Source: Chitinophaga pinensis (lineage in GTDB: Bacteria; Bacteroidota; Bacteroidia; NS11-12g; UBA955). From it: 64,000 nucleotides of DNA. Below are positions 22,317-32,363 of this stretch, one piece after another. The notes beneath the pieces are model-generated. The model ran no database searches, was not told where the DNA came from, and saw only the letters and a program-made list of their open reading frames with translations. Where the stretch lies: contig CAMDDG010000005.1 in the NCBI GenBank assembly GCA_945890895.1, positions 1 through 64,000 on the forward strand, given 5' to 3'. Positions within the stretch are counted from its first letter, which is position 1. Every line of letters starts with the position of its first letter. A program made the translations under genes and the position numbers.

Positions 22317-23837
22317 TTAACGAACCACCAATTTCGCCGATCCAACGCCATTTTCAAATGTCATTGAAATCATGTAAATGCCGGCGGGTAGTTCCAATTG
22401 GTACTCGTTGTGATTGCCGTTAACGGTTAACTTTTGAACCACTTGACCATTTAGGTTCAAGATAGACACATGAGTTAAGTTGTTGTTTTCCCAGTTATTA
22501 TGAAGCACCAATCTGCCTTCCGTTGGGTTAGGTGCTACCGTAACGTTAGTAGCCAAGTTTACATTGTCGATACCTACTTTATCCACCAATCCTAAAGTAA
22601 CCGCAATACGAGGAGCGAAATAACGTTGTAAAGAATCGATAAATAAGTAAGCTCTGCTTTTACCCATTAATGGATTGGTAGCTTTACCACCAGCAAGGAT
22701 AGCATCTACGTTATAGAATTGTTTTGGTAACATTTTAATAGCAGCTGTATCCCACCATTCGTATGGACCAGAAGCATTCTGCATACCTGCAACGGGATAC
22801 AATCCGTCGATTCCATCATTTAAAACATTGATAGCACGAGTGTAATCGTCCATAACTTTACCTTTGAATGGGGCTGTATTACCAAAAGCATCACAACGCT
22901 TCATTACGTCGTATCCGCCTGACACTTCTACTACTTGGAGGGTTGTGCCTGGTACATTTACCATACCCGTAGTGTAAGGAGCAAAAGGATCGTATACCGA
23001 ATGAGACCATAACATAGGAAGTTCGCCTTTTTCCAACCAAGAAGTATCTCCCAATGCACCGCCAATAGCGAAAACCATTTGGGCATTTGAAGTTCTACCT
23101 GGAGTGTTAACATAGTTAAAACCAGTTAAGCCACCATAACCCATGCGATCACCCCAAAGAGCATCGTTTACGTAGGCAGAGCCGTCGTTTGGATTTCTGA
23201 ATTTATTTATTTTAATCTCTTCTTGGCGATCTAAAGAAGCAAAAGCGGATGTGATGTAGGAACCAGTTCCCTGTCCACCGGCACAAATTTTGGTTGTATC
23301 AACCCCAAAAGTATTGCCAAAACTAGCAACATTTTCTTTAAACCAACGAATACAACCGCTTAGATCTTGAACACCTTTGTATGCAGCATTGATAATGGTA
23401 CCTCTTCTAACAGTTTCGTCTAAAGAACGAGGATCCCAACCTTGGCGATAAGCCATAGAAGCTACCACATACCCTTTTTTAGCGAATTCCATGCACATTG
23501 CAACGGTTGCGCTATCGTCTTTCGCGCCAGTTGGAGTGTTATTGATGTAACGTGGCAAGAAACTACCTGTATGTAAATAAATAATTAATGGACGATTTGA
23601 AGAGCCATCATTGGGAGCATAAATGTCCATTTTTAGACTTTCTAAAGCAAATTGAGGTCCAGGAGTAATGGTGTCAATATCACCGTAAAGTACTGTGTAA
23701 TTTTGAGCGTAGGTTACATTTTTAGTAATTGTAATTTTACTTGCATCCACCACATTATCTACGAAGCGAATGTTCTGAGCTTGAACTGAGGAAATCCCCA
23801 AAATCAAGGCTGAGGCAAAAAGTAGTTTTTTCATCAT
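22317..23837 (-). CDS. Secreted alpha/beta-hydrolase (carboxylesterase-like) with T9SS sorting domain
   Basis: Signal peptide MMKKLLFASALILGISSVQAQ; LIIYLHTGSFLPRYIN, CAGGQGTGSYITSAF; C-terminus VAPNPTEGRLVLHNNWENN...LPAGIYMISMTFENGVGSAKLVVR. Confidence 0.8.
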   Translation of the reverse strand: MMKKLLFASALILGISSVQAQNIRFVDNVVDASKITITKNVTYAQNYTVLYGDIDTITPGPQFALESLKMDIYAPNDGSSNRPLIIYLHTGSFLPRYINNTPTGAKDDSATVAMCMEFAKKGYVVASMAYRQGWDPRSLDETVRRGTIINAAYKGVQDLSGCIRWFKENVASFGNTFGVDTTKICAGGQGTGSYITSAFASLDRQEEIKINKFRNPNDGSAYVNDALWGDRMGYGGLTGFNYVNTPGRTSNAQMVFAIGGALGDTSWLEKGELPMLWSHSVYDPFAPYTTGMVNVPGTTLQVVEVSGGYDVMKRCDAFGNTAPFKGKVMDDYTRAINVLNDGIDGLYPVAGMQNASGPYEWWDTAAIKMLPKQFYNVDAILAGGKATNPLMGKSRAYLFIDSLQRYFAPRIAVTLGLVDKVGIDNVNLATNVTVAPNPTEGRLVLHNNWENNNLTHVSILNLNGQVVQKLTVNGNHNEYQLELPAGIYMISMTFENGVGSAKLVVR

Positions 23838-23934
23838 ATTTAGTTATTTCAATTTGGTTCAAAAGTAAATATTTATTTCAATGTTCATTCATTATTTCAT
23901 TTTAAAACAAAGAAATTCAGGAATTTAAAATGAT

Positions 23935-26574
23935 TCAATTTAATTCAAATAAAACGCTGCAATACAACATTCTACCGATGTATGGACCTCCATAAACCTG
24001 CATAACTGGATTGTTGAGTATATTGGAACCACCGGTTTTGATTTGCATGTTATACTTAGGTATTTCTTTAGCTACCATGAGATCTACGAGACCATAGGAT
24101 TGAATTTCACCTGTAAATTGTGGAGATCCTTCAAATAGAAATCCTTCAACCCATTTATAATTAATGCTAAATGCCAATTGGTCTAATTTCCATAGTTTAA
24201 TTTTACTCCCACTAAGGCTCAAATTGAATTTATTTTTGGGAGTATTAAATGCGGGTATGATTGGATCCTCATTGTCGGTTTTGTTTAGTTGATTGAAGCT
24301 GTAGTTGAACCCTGCCGTGTAATTATCCCCAAAGAAATAATTCAGACCGATTGAAGTACCCATGGTGGTTACTGTGGTTTCAGCATTGGTAGCAACGCGG
24401 TATGCTTGACCACCAATGATTCGGTTAAACTGAGTACTAATGAGAGGATCGTACCCAATTTTATAACCAATAAAATCCTCATACATGCTAAAGTAGGCAC
24501 TCATATCCAAGTTGAGCTTGTTGCGTAATAGGAATGATTTATATCCAACTTCAATGCTTTTAACTTTTTCCGGTACAACCGGCTTAACGTCGAAATACTT
24601 TAACAAAGACAAACTGGGAGTTGCTTGCAAGAAATATTCGTTCAATGATTCGAGTGTAACTAAGTTTTTGTATCCATTTAAATTTCCCAGAAGTATGGCC
24701 CGTCCAACATTATAAAAAAGGTATTGGTCTGCAAGTGTTGGATTTCGAACCCCTGAGCTTAACGACATTCGATAATACGTAATTTTATTGGGTGTGTATA
24801 CCAATGAAGCTGCAGGTGAGTATACCATCGGGAAGTTTTGGTTTTTATCTGCACGGAATGTGGCATTTAACTTTAATTTATTCTTCAAGAACTTTCTTTC
24901 ATAGCCCAAGTAGGCACCAAATTCATAATTTCGAATCGTCTTTCCATTCGTATCAGAAAAAATGGTACCCGCTGAATTCGGTGTATATAATCTTCCACTA
25001 CCCCCAATCGTAAAGAAATTCAATTGTTTCCATGTAAATCGTTGTTCGGCTTGTATGTTGTATAAGGCACTTTTGTCGTAGAAACCACTTCCACCTTCGC
25101 CAAAACTTTTTTTCGATGTTATGGCATTTTTCAAAGAATCGAATCGACTGCTTCCTTCATTGAATCGAGCGTAAGTAGGATCTAAATGGGGTAAGTTCTT
25201 GAAATTATTAGCTTGATTTGCTTTGTCACGCGATTCTTGATGCCATTGTAGAATTTTATCTTGGTTATTCGCCAATACAGCATTCACCATTTTTCGAAAG
25301 AGCGCTGTGTCGTCGGCAGGGAAAAAGGTGGGATAACCCGGTAGTGACTTCACTTTTCCGGCAATTTTACTTAGCCAATAATTTTGATAATCACCTCCCC
25401 AATAATCATCTTTTTTCGTAGCTTCTTGCATAAGTAGAGCAGTAAATACCGCATCGTAGGTATTTCCAGCATCTTCATACGTGTTATAGATTCGCACAAA
25501 TCCTTTGTTGTGTTTGAATTCAAATCGATTCTGGAAAAACTTTATATCGTTTAAGCTGTATCGATTGTCGCCCTGATAAACAGTAGTACCCATTCCAAAA
25601 TTTGATTGAAAAATGAATTCTTTTTGCTTATCATCAAAGGGTTTTAATGCAATTGTTGCAGAGCTTTTAAGATTGTAGGTATTGTAGTCAACTAAGTCCT
25701 TTTCCCAATAACCATTTCTAAAATATCTGCCTAAACCTGGGGTTTGGTACATTCCTGAAATGGAAGTTTGATCGTATTCCCCTGGCCGTAATACTTCATC
25801 GCCGTATCTATTAACCGCATCGTAACCACCTGGATTATTTTTATTGGCATTGGATTGAAATACCGGATCGCTATTTGTAGCTTCCCAATCGTAAGCCTTC
25901 ATGTGATAGAAGTTAGCTTTAAAAGCAATTAAATCTCGTTTTTTCTTGTCTTTCCAAACTTTAGCATAACGCAAAGAGTTTTCCATTAATTGCCGTTCTC
26001 CTACTTTGAATTTATAGCTAAAACCGGGTGTTTTCCATGGATCTTTCGTGGTTAGTGCAATTACTCCATTGAAAGCACCTGGACCGTAATACGCAGAACT
26101 TGCACCCACCACAATTTCTTGTGATGCGATATCCAATTCGGAGGCTCCTAAGAAGTTGCCCAATGAGAAGTTCAATCCTGGACTTTGATTGTCAACACCA
26201 TCAATAACTTGCAGTGTTCTTACCGGTGAAGTAGAGTTAAATCCTCGGGTATTTACGATTCGAAAACCCAGAGAAGCGGCTGTAATGTCTACTCCTTTGA
26301 GATGACCTAAAGCTTCATAAAAATCGGATGCAGGTGTTTCTTTAATAGATTGTGCCGACATACTTTCCACCGTCAAAGGTGATTCTTTGAGTTTTTCTTT
26401 AAGGCGGTTTTGTTTGATGTTGACTTCTTGAATTCGGTCGATTTCAGGTGTATCGGATGCGATTATTTCATTGTTATTTAACTGACTGCCAGCGGTTTGT
26501 CCAAATGAATCAGAAGACAGTAATCCCCAGAAGAAAAATACAAGTTGTTTAAGTTTAGGTAGTGATTTAACCAT
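23935..26574 (-). CDS. TonB-dependent receptor
   Basis: Plug domain LGFRIVNTRGFNSTSPVRTLQVIDGVDNQSPG; C-terminal IGRMLYCSVLFELN. Likely ATG at 26574 (MVKSLPKLKQLVFFFWGLL). Confidence 0.87.
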   Translation of the reverse strand: MVKSLPKLKQLVFFFWGLLSSDSFGQTAGSQLNNNEIIASDTPEIDRIQEVNIKQNRLKEKLKESPLTVESMSAQSIKETPASDFYEALGHLKGVDITAASLGFRIVNTRGFNSTSPVRTLQVIDGVDNQSPGLNFSLGNFLGASELDIASQEIVVGASSAYYGPGAFNGVIALTTKDPWKTPGFSYKFKVGERQLMENSLRYAKVWKDKKKRDLIAFKANFYHMKAYDWEATNSDPVFQSNANKNNPGGYDAVNRYGDEVLRPGEYDQTSISGMYQTPGLGRYFRNGYWEKDLVDYNTYNLKSSATIALKPFDDKQKEFIFQSNFGMGTTVYQGDNRYSLNDIKFFQNRFEFKHNKGFVRIYNTYEDAGNTYDAVFTALLMQEATKKDDYWGGDYQNYWLSKIAGKVKSLPGYPTFFPADDTALFRKMVNAVLANNQDKILQWHQESRDKANQANNFKNLPHLDPTYARFNEGSSRFDSLKNAITSKKSFGEGGSGFYDKSALYNIQAEQRFTWKQLNFFTIGGSGRLYTPNSAGTIFSDTNGKTIRNYEFGAYLGYERKFLKNKLKLNATFRADKNQNFPMVYSPAASLVYTPNKITYYRMSLSSGVRNPTLADQYLFYNVGRAILLGNLNGYKNLVTLESLNEYFLQATPSLSLLKYFDVKPVVPEKVKSIEVGYKSFLLRNKLNLDMSAYFSMYEDFIGYKIGYDPLISTQFNRIIGGQAYRVATNAETTVTTMGTSIGLNYFFGDNYTAGFNYSFNQLNKTDNEDPIIPAFNTPKNKFNLSLSGSKIKLWKLDQLAFSINYKWVEGFLFEGSPQFTGEIQSYGLVDLMVAKEIPKYNMQIKTGGSNILNNPVMQVYGGPYIGRMLYCSVLFELN

Positions 26575-26696
26575 ATAAATTTTGGAAATAACGGCTATTT
26601 TTTGAATTAAGAAACAGCGCAATTTAATGGTTTTCTTTTAAAAGCAAGATTTTAAGGGATGTTTCTTGAATTTTTCGTAAAATTGCAGTTAATTAA

Positions 26697-28742
26697 ATGG
26701 TTGATAAAAATGTACTTCTGAGGGCTTGGGAATTGATGCAAACGGCGCGATCAATGGCTAAAATTTACGACGAGAACCGGCCCATTACTAAATACGTTCA
26801 TAGCACATCCAAGGGACATGAAGCAATACAAATAGCTACCGGATTATTACTTAAACCGGTTGATTTTGCTTATCCCTATTACCGCGATGAAAGCATGCTA
26901 TTGTCGATGGGAATGGAACCCTATGAACTGATGTTGCAATTATTGGCCAAAGCCGATGATCCGTTCAGTGGGGGAAGGACATATTATGCTCATCCTTCAT
27001 TAAATAGAAGCAATATGTCCAAAATGCCTCATCAGAGTAGTGCAACTGGAATGCAAACCATTCCTGCTACGGGTGCGGCTCATGGAATCAAATATTTGGA
27101 ATCACAAAACTTGATAACCAGCGCTGAAAAGCCAGTAGTATTGTGTTCTTTGGGGGATGGAAGTGTTACCGAAGGTGAAGTTGCTGAGGCACTGCAAATG
27201 GCGGTTTTGCATAAGTTACCTATTATTTATTTAGTTCAAGATAACGATTGGGGAATTTCTGCATCTGGCGACGAGATGCGCGCCATGGATGCATTTGAAT
27301 ATGGATTGGGTTTCAAAGGACTAAGAAGAATTCGAATTAACGGTTCCGACTTTGTTCAATGCTACGATGAAATGAAGCGCGCCATTGAATCCGTTAGAGA
27401 GAAACGCGAACCGGTTTTGGTTCATGTGAAGGTTCCTTTGTTGGGCCATCACACCAGTGGTGTTAGATCTGAATGGTACCGTGATGATTTAGAACAACAC
27501 GAGCGATTGGATCCTCTACCTAGATTGAAACAGTTGTTATTGAGTTTGGCAGAAACAGAAAGCGCATTGGAACAAATCGCAATCGAATGTCATTCTCGCG
27601 TGGTTGCAGATTTTGAAAAAGCAAAAAATGCTGCAGATCCTCAACCTCATACACTTTTGGATCATGTTTTAGCGCCCACTCCCATTACGGAAGAAAAGGG
27701 AATTCGTTGCCCAGAAGGAAAAGATCCCGTTGTAATGGTGGATGCGGCATTATTTGCGGTAGATGAAATTTTGAAAAATCACCCGGAAGCATTGTTGTAC
27801 GGCCAGGATGTTGGTCATCGCTTGGGTGGTGTATTTAGAGAAGCAGCTACATTGGCTCAAAAATACGGGAAAGACCGTGTTTTCAATACCCCTATACAAG
27901 AAGCTTATATTGTTGGAAGTACTGCAGGTATGAGCGCTGTGGGGGCGAAACCTATAGTAGAAATACAATTTGCGGATTATATTTGGCCGGGGATCAATCA
28001 GTTGGTAACTGAACTGTCTAAGAGCACCTATTTATCCATGGGTAAATATCCAGTTTCCAGTATTATTCGAGTACCAACAGGCGCTTATGGCGGCGGCGGA
28101 CCATATCATTCGGGAACAGTTGAGAGCAGTATTTTACCTATCAAAGGAATAAAAATTGCATATCCAAGTACAGCTGCTGACATGAAAGGGTTAATGAAAT
28201 CGGCATTCTACGATCCAAATCCAGTGGTAATGTTTGAACACAAAGGATTGTATTGGAGCAAAGTACCCGGAACGGAATTGGCTAAAACACCAGAACCTTC
28301 TGAAGATTATGTAATACCATTTGGTAAGGGCAGAACGGTTTTATCCGCAGCTACCGAATCCATCGAAATGGGTGAATCTTTGGGAGTTATTACCTATGGA
28401 ATGGGAGTTTACTGGGCTTTGAATGCTGCCAAAAATCATATTGGCAAAATTGAAATATTGGATTTGAGAACACTTTCGCCTTATGATCATGAGGCATGTG
28501 TTGAATTGATAAAACGACACGGTAAAGTGTTGATTTTAACTGAAGAAACCATTACAAATAGCTTCGCGCAAGCGTTGGCTGGTCGATTAAGTCAGGAATG
28601 CTTTACTTATTTAGATTCACCGATTCAGGTAATGGGAAGTGTGGATGTTCCGGCTGTTCCATTGAATATGGGTATGGAAGCGCAGATGTTGCCAAACGCG
28701 GAGAAGGTTTCCAACAAATTTGAGGAAATTTTATCTTACTAA
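26697..28742 (+). CDS. Thiamine-dependent 2-oxo acid dehydrogenase E1, fused alpha and beta subunits (681 aa)
   Basis: GDGSVTEGEVAEALQMAVLHKLPIIYLVQDNDWGIS (TPP motif) and beta-subunit YGQDVGHRLGGVFREA, GAYGGGGPYHSGTVES. Confidence 0.9.
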   Translation: MVDKNVLLRAWELMQTARSMAKIYDENRPITKYVHSTSKGHEAIQIATGLLLKPVDFAYPYYRDESMLLSMGMEPYELMLQLLAKADDPFSGGRTYYAHPSLNRSNMSKMPHQSSATGMQTIPATGAAHGIKYLESQNLITSAEKPVVLCSLGDGSVTEGEVAEALQMAVLHKLPIIYLVQDNDWGISASGDEMRAMDAFEYGLGFKGLRRIRINGSDFVQCYDEMKRAIESVREKREPVLVHVKVPLLGHHTSGVRSEWYRDDLEQHERLDPLPRLKQLLLSLAETESALEQIAIECHSRVVADFEKAKNAADPQPHTLLDHVLAPTPITEEKGIRCPEGKDPVVMVDAALFAVDEILKNHPEALLYGQDVGHRLGGVFREAATLAQKYGKDRVFNTPIQEAYIVGSTAGMSAVGAKPIVEIQFADYIWPGINQLVTELSKSTYLSMGKYPVSSIIRVPTGAYGGGGPYHSGTVESSILPIKGIKIAYPSTAADMKGLMKSAFYDPNPVVMFEHKGLYWSKVPGTELAKTPEPSEDYVIPFGKGRTVLSAATESIEMGESLGVITYGMGVYWALNAAKNHIGKIEILDLRTLSPYDHEACVELIKRHGKVLILTEETITNSFAQALAGRLSQECFTYLDSPIQVMGSVDVPAVPLNMGMEAQMLPNAEKVSNKFEEILSY

Positions 28743-28769
28743 AATATTAAATAAGATTGAATCTTGGTT

Positions 28770-28797
28770 GAAACGGCCCTCTTTTGAGGGCCGTTTC
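28770..28797 (+). terminator. Perfect 12-bp hairpin GAAACGGCCCTC-TTTT-GAGGGCCGTTTC
   Basis: Read directly; lies between the convergent E1 (+) and aldehyde dehydrogenase (-) genes. Confidence 0.75.
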
Positions 28798-28891
28798 TAT
28801 GTGTAATCTAAGGATATTTTAAAAATAACGAGTTAAAATTGATGGTTTCAAAATCAATTAATAACGACTGACTCGATTCAACAAACCAGCA

Positions 28892-30274
28892 CTATTTTAA
28901 AAACCACTTGATTATTTTGAGTGATTCTTTTGTATAGGGTGGATATTTCTGCTTTAAATCAAACCAAGTTGCTGTTTTTACAATGCTTTTCTTATGCGAA
29001 AAGGCATCAAATCCCCATTGGCCATGGTATGCGCCTGAACCTGAATAACCAATTCCTCCAAATGGAAGCTTAGGGTCGACCAAATGCATTACCGTATTGT
29101 TGATGCATCCTCCACCAAAAGAGTGTTTCATAGTTAAATTTTCTGAAAACTGATCATTACGAGTAAATACATAGAAGCTCAATGGATTTGGATGATGCGA
29201 AATAATTGAATCAATTTCAATGGAATCTTTATAAGAGAAAATGGGCAAAATCGGTCCGAATATTTCTTCTTGCATTATCGGTTGATTCATATCCGCTTTT
29301 ACAATTGTGGGTTCAATTTTGCGTTCGGCTTCGTTATAACTTCCCCCGAAAACCACAGAAACACCTTCTAATAATTTTATCAGTCGGTTAAAATGAAATG
29401 GATTTACAATTTGAGTGTAATCCGCCGAATGAAAAGGATGCTCGTTTTTATAATAGAACTCCTGAATGATTTTCTGGAACGTGTCTAGAAAGGGTTGTTG
29501 AACATCTTCATGAACCAATAGGTAGTCGGGAGCAACGCAAGTTTGACCACTATTTAAAAATTTACCTAAGGCAATTCGGCGAGCAGCAACTTCCAAATCA
29601 GCATCTTTATGAACAATGCAAGGACTTTTTCCACCCAGTTCAAGAATACATGGAATCAGATAATTTGCGGCTTGTTGGGAGATGATTTTACCCACTTGAG
29701 TGGATCCCGTAAAGAAAATTAAATTTGGACGATAATCTTCGATGATTTTCGGAATCAAAGTTCTTCCATCGCCTTCAACAATGGCAACAATATCAGACGG
29801 GAAGCATTTTTCAATGATTTTAACCAGGACTGCGGAAGTATGGGGCGTTAGTTCAGAAGGTTTTAACAGAGAGGTATTTCCGGCGGATATAGAAGCAACC
29901 AATGGAGCTAACAGTAATTGAAAAGGATAATTCCAAGGGGAAATAATTAAGGTTTTCCCAAAGGGTTGATTAACAATTTTCGCGCGAGAAGGAAACAATG
30001 AAAGCGAGGGGAAAATACGTTTAGGTTTTGCCCATTTATTTAAATTCTTAAGGGCATCACCAATTTCTTGATAAACAAATCCAATTTCGCTGCTGTATGC
30101 TTCAAACTCACCTTTCCCCATGTCAGCCTTTAAAGCCGTCAAGATATCTTTTTCATATTCTTGTATGGTAATTTTCAAACGTTTTAAATGCTCTTTTCTG
30201 GCAGATATTGATTGAAGTTTACCGGATTGGAGTGCTTGATTTTGAATTTGAGATAATTCCGTGAAATGGATCAT
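28892..30274 (-). CDS. Aldehyde dehydrogenase family protein (class 3 type)
   Basis: ISPWNYPFQLLLAPLV, FFTGSTQVGK, LELGGKSPCIVHKDAD, NSGQTCVAPDYLLV, PFGGIGYSGSGAYHG. Confidence 0.94.
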   Translation of the reverse strand: MIHFTELSQIQNQALQSGKLQSISARKEHLKRLKITIQEYEKDILTALKADMGKGEFEAYSSEIGFVYQEIGDALKNLNKWAKPKRIFPSLSLFPSRAKIVNQPFGKTLIISPWNYPFQLLLAPLVASISAGNTSLLKPSELTPHTSAVLVKIIEKCFPSDIVAIVEGDGRTLIPKIIEDYRPNLIFFTGSTQVGKIISQQAANYLIPCILELGGKSPCIVHKDADLEVAARRIALGKFLNSGQTCVAPDYLLVHEDVQQPFLDTFQKIIQEFYYKNEHPFHSADYTQIVNPFHFNRLIKLLEGVSVVFGGSYNEAERKIEPTIVKADMNQPIMQEEIFGPILPIFSYKDSIEIDSIISHHPNPLSFYVFTRNDQFSENLTMKHSFGGGCINNTVMHLVDPKLPFGGIGYSGSGAYHGQWGFDAFSHKKSIVKTATWFDLKQKYPPYTKESLKIIKWFLK

Positions 30275-30278
30275 GACA

Positions 30279-30923
30279 TTAAAAACAATTTACAATTGAA
30301 AATGATTTACCGTTTAAAAGGAAGGAATCTCCGATTTTTTTGCCTAGGATAACCTTACCCAATGGCGATTCTGTAGTTAAGGTTTTAAATAGCAAGTTTT
30401 CAGTGGAATTTGAATCTTCACTCGGAACTGAAATTTGAATGTCGCCCAAACTTGCCCCAATAAATAGCCACATTCCGTCGGTTTTTAAGTAGTTTTTATC
30501 GTTTTCTTTTGGGGGATGGGAGTTCAGTGATGATGATGTAAAGGGTGCGGATTTAGCACTATTTTTATTCGAGGAATCCAATTGAATTAAATGAACTATT
30601 GAGCCATTTCGAATAAATTCAAAGGGATGACTTGAGTTTGGATTTTGCATGGATGGAGTTGCAAACCTTTCCATCATATTTTGTTCCCATGCAATAAGAG
30701 TGTATAAGGATTCCAATTGTTCATTTTTTAGAGACCATTGTGTTTTCGTTCTTTGAATTTCCCCTTGAATCATTTCACGTTGAGTTTCGTATTTATCGCC
30801 TGCACTACTTTTGGTTTCTCCATAAAGAGAAGCTTTTTCAGATTGTAACGTTTCTTCTAATTCAAGAATGGAAGCTTTTAAATGGCCAATAATTTGTTGT
30901 ACAATGTGATCTCTTAAACTCAT
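30279..30923 (-). CDS. GreA/GreB-like transcription factor family protein
   Basis: C-terminal ESPLGKVILGKKIGDSF resembles the GreA C-terminal domain; N-terminal coiled coil with EETKSSAGDKYETQREMIQ-like motif. ATG at 30923 (MSLRDHIVQQ) preferred over 31043. Confidence 0.65.
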   Translation of the reverse strand: MSLRDHIVQQIIGHLKASILELEETLQSEKASLYGETKSSAGDKYETQREMIQGEIQRTKTQWSLKNEQLESLYTLIAWEQNMMERFATPSMQNPNSSHPFEFIRNGSIVHLIQLDSSNKNSAKSAPFTSSSLNSHPPKENDKNYLKTDGMWLFIGASLGDIQISVPSEDSNSTENLLFKTLTTESPLGKVILGKKIGDSFLLNGKSFSIVNCF

Positions 30924-30929
30924 GGTTTT

Positions 30930-30937
30930 CAAAGATA
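30930..30937 (-). promoter_or_regulatory. Putative -7 element TATCTTTG for the GreA-like gene
   Basis: CAAAGATA on plus strand, 6 bp from the proposed ATG at 30923. Confidence 0.5.
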
Positions 30938-31136
30938 CATTAGGATCTGAATTGACGCTCAATTTACGATGATTGCTCATGAATTTATTGATTCTTTTGG
31001 GGTAGTTGTTGTGTTTTTGTAATCCATAATAATTCAATACCAAAAGGTAGAAGTGTAATATTTCTGGATAATGGCTTCATAAATGTGACGAATCCTACAC
31101 AGATTACCACGATTAGGTTGTAATTTTGTGGGTAAT

Positions 31137-32354
31137 ATGTCGAATAAACCATTTAGTCTCAACACCATCGAAGAAGCCATTGAAGATATACGCAATGGTA
31201 AAGTAATTATCGTAGTAGATGATGAAGATCGTGAGAACGAGGGTGATTTTCTTACTGCAGCCAGAAACATGACACCTGAATTAGTCAATTTTATGGCCAA
31301 AGAAGGTCGGGGATTAATATGTGTACCGTTAACCGAAGAGCGTTGTGATGAATTGGGGTTGGAGATGATGGTAGGTAAAAACACAGCCACACATGAAACG
31401 GCTTTTACTGTTTCAGTTGATTTGTTAGGAAATGGTTGTACGACAGGCATTTCAGCTCAAGATCGATCCAAAACAATCATGGCTTTGATAGACCCTTCTA
31501 CCCAGATTGAGGATTTGGGAAGACCCGGACATATTTTCCCCTTAAAAGCCAAAAAAGAAGGGGTTATTCGCAGGGCTGGACATACAGAGGCTGCAATTGA
31601 TTTATCGAGAATGGCAGGTTTTGAGCCAGCAGGGTGTATTGTAGAAATTCTAAACGAGGATGGAAGTATGGCACGTTTGCCAGACTTGATTAAAGTTGCT
31701 GAGAAATTTGATTTAAAAATTATTTCAATTGAGGATTTAATCAAGTACCGAATTGAGCATGAGTCTTTGATAAAACGCGAAATTTCAGTTCAAATGCCCA
31801 CCAAATTTGGTGACTTTGATTTGGTTGCTTTCAAGCAGAAAGATAATGGTCAAGAGCATTTGGCATTAATAAAAGGGGAATGGACCATCGAAGAACCGGT
31901 TCTGGTTCGCGTACATTCCAGTTGTATGACGGGGGATATTTTTGGTAGCTGTAGATGCGACTGCGGCGAACAGTTGCAAAAGGCCATGGAGAAAATCGAG
32001 GCAGAAGGCAAGGGAGTAATTGTTTATATGAATCAAGAAGGTCGTGGAATTGGATTATTAAATAAATTGAAGGCGTACAAACTTCAAGAGCAGGGTTTCG
32101 ACACGGTTGAAGCCAATATTAAGTTGGGTTTTGGAATGGACGAACGAGATTATGGAATTGGAGCACAGATTCTAAGGGATTTGGGAATCTCAAAAATGCG
32201 ATTGATGAGTAACAATCCCAAGAAAAGAACGGGATTAGTAGGTTATGGTTTGGAAATCATTGAAAATGTGCCACTTCAGGTAGAACCCAACCCACATAAC
32301 GCTAAATACTTGGATACGAAAAGAGAAAAAATGGGTCATAGTTTAAATAAGTAA
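31137..32354 (+). CDS. ribBA: Bifunctional 3,4-dihydroxy-2-butanone-4-phosphate synthase / GTP cyclohydrolase II
   Basis: [60 protein letters not shown]. Confidence 0.97.
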   Translation: MSNKPFSLNTIEEAIEDIRNGKVIIVVDDEDRENEGDFLTAARNMTPELVNFMAKEGRGLICVPLTEERCDELGLEMMVGKNTATHETAFTVSVDLLGNGCTTGISAQDRSKTIMALIDPSTQIEDLGRPGHIFPLKAKKEGVIRRAGHTEAAIDLSRMAGFEPAGCIVEILNEDGSMARLPDLIKVAEKFDLKIISIEDLIKYRIEHESLIKREISVQMPTKFGDFDLVAFKQKDNGQEHLALIKGEWTIEEPVLVRVHSSCMTGDIFGSCRCDCGEQLQKAMEKIEAEGKGVIVYMNQEGRGIGLLNKLKAYKLQEQGFDTVEANIKLGFGMDERDYGIGAQILRDLGISKMRLMSNNPKKRTGLVGYGLEIIENVPLQVEPNPHNAKYLDTKREKMGHSLNK

Positions 32355-32363
32355 TTGTTAAAA

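Noticed and set aside
28770-28797. 12-bp perfect hairpin considered as a regulatory element
   Set aside because: Its position between convergent gene ends and its GC-rich stem fit a terminator, though the T tract is short; listed as a terminator only.
31034-31450. 138-aa antisense ORF opposite ribBA
   Set aside because: It lies opposite strongly supported ribBA codons, is Ser/Pro-rich like a complement artefact, and has no recognisable motif.
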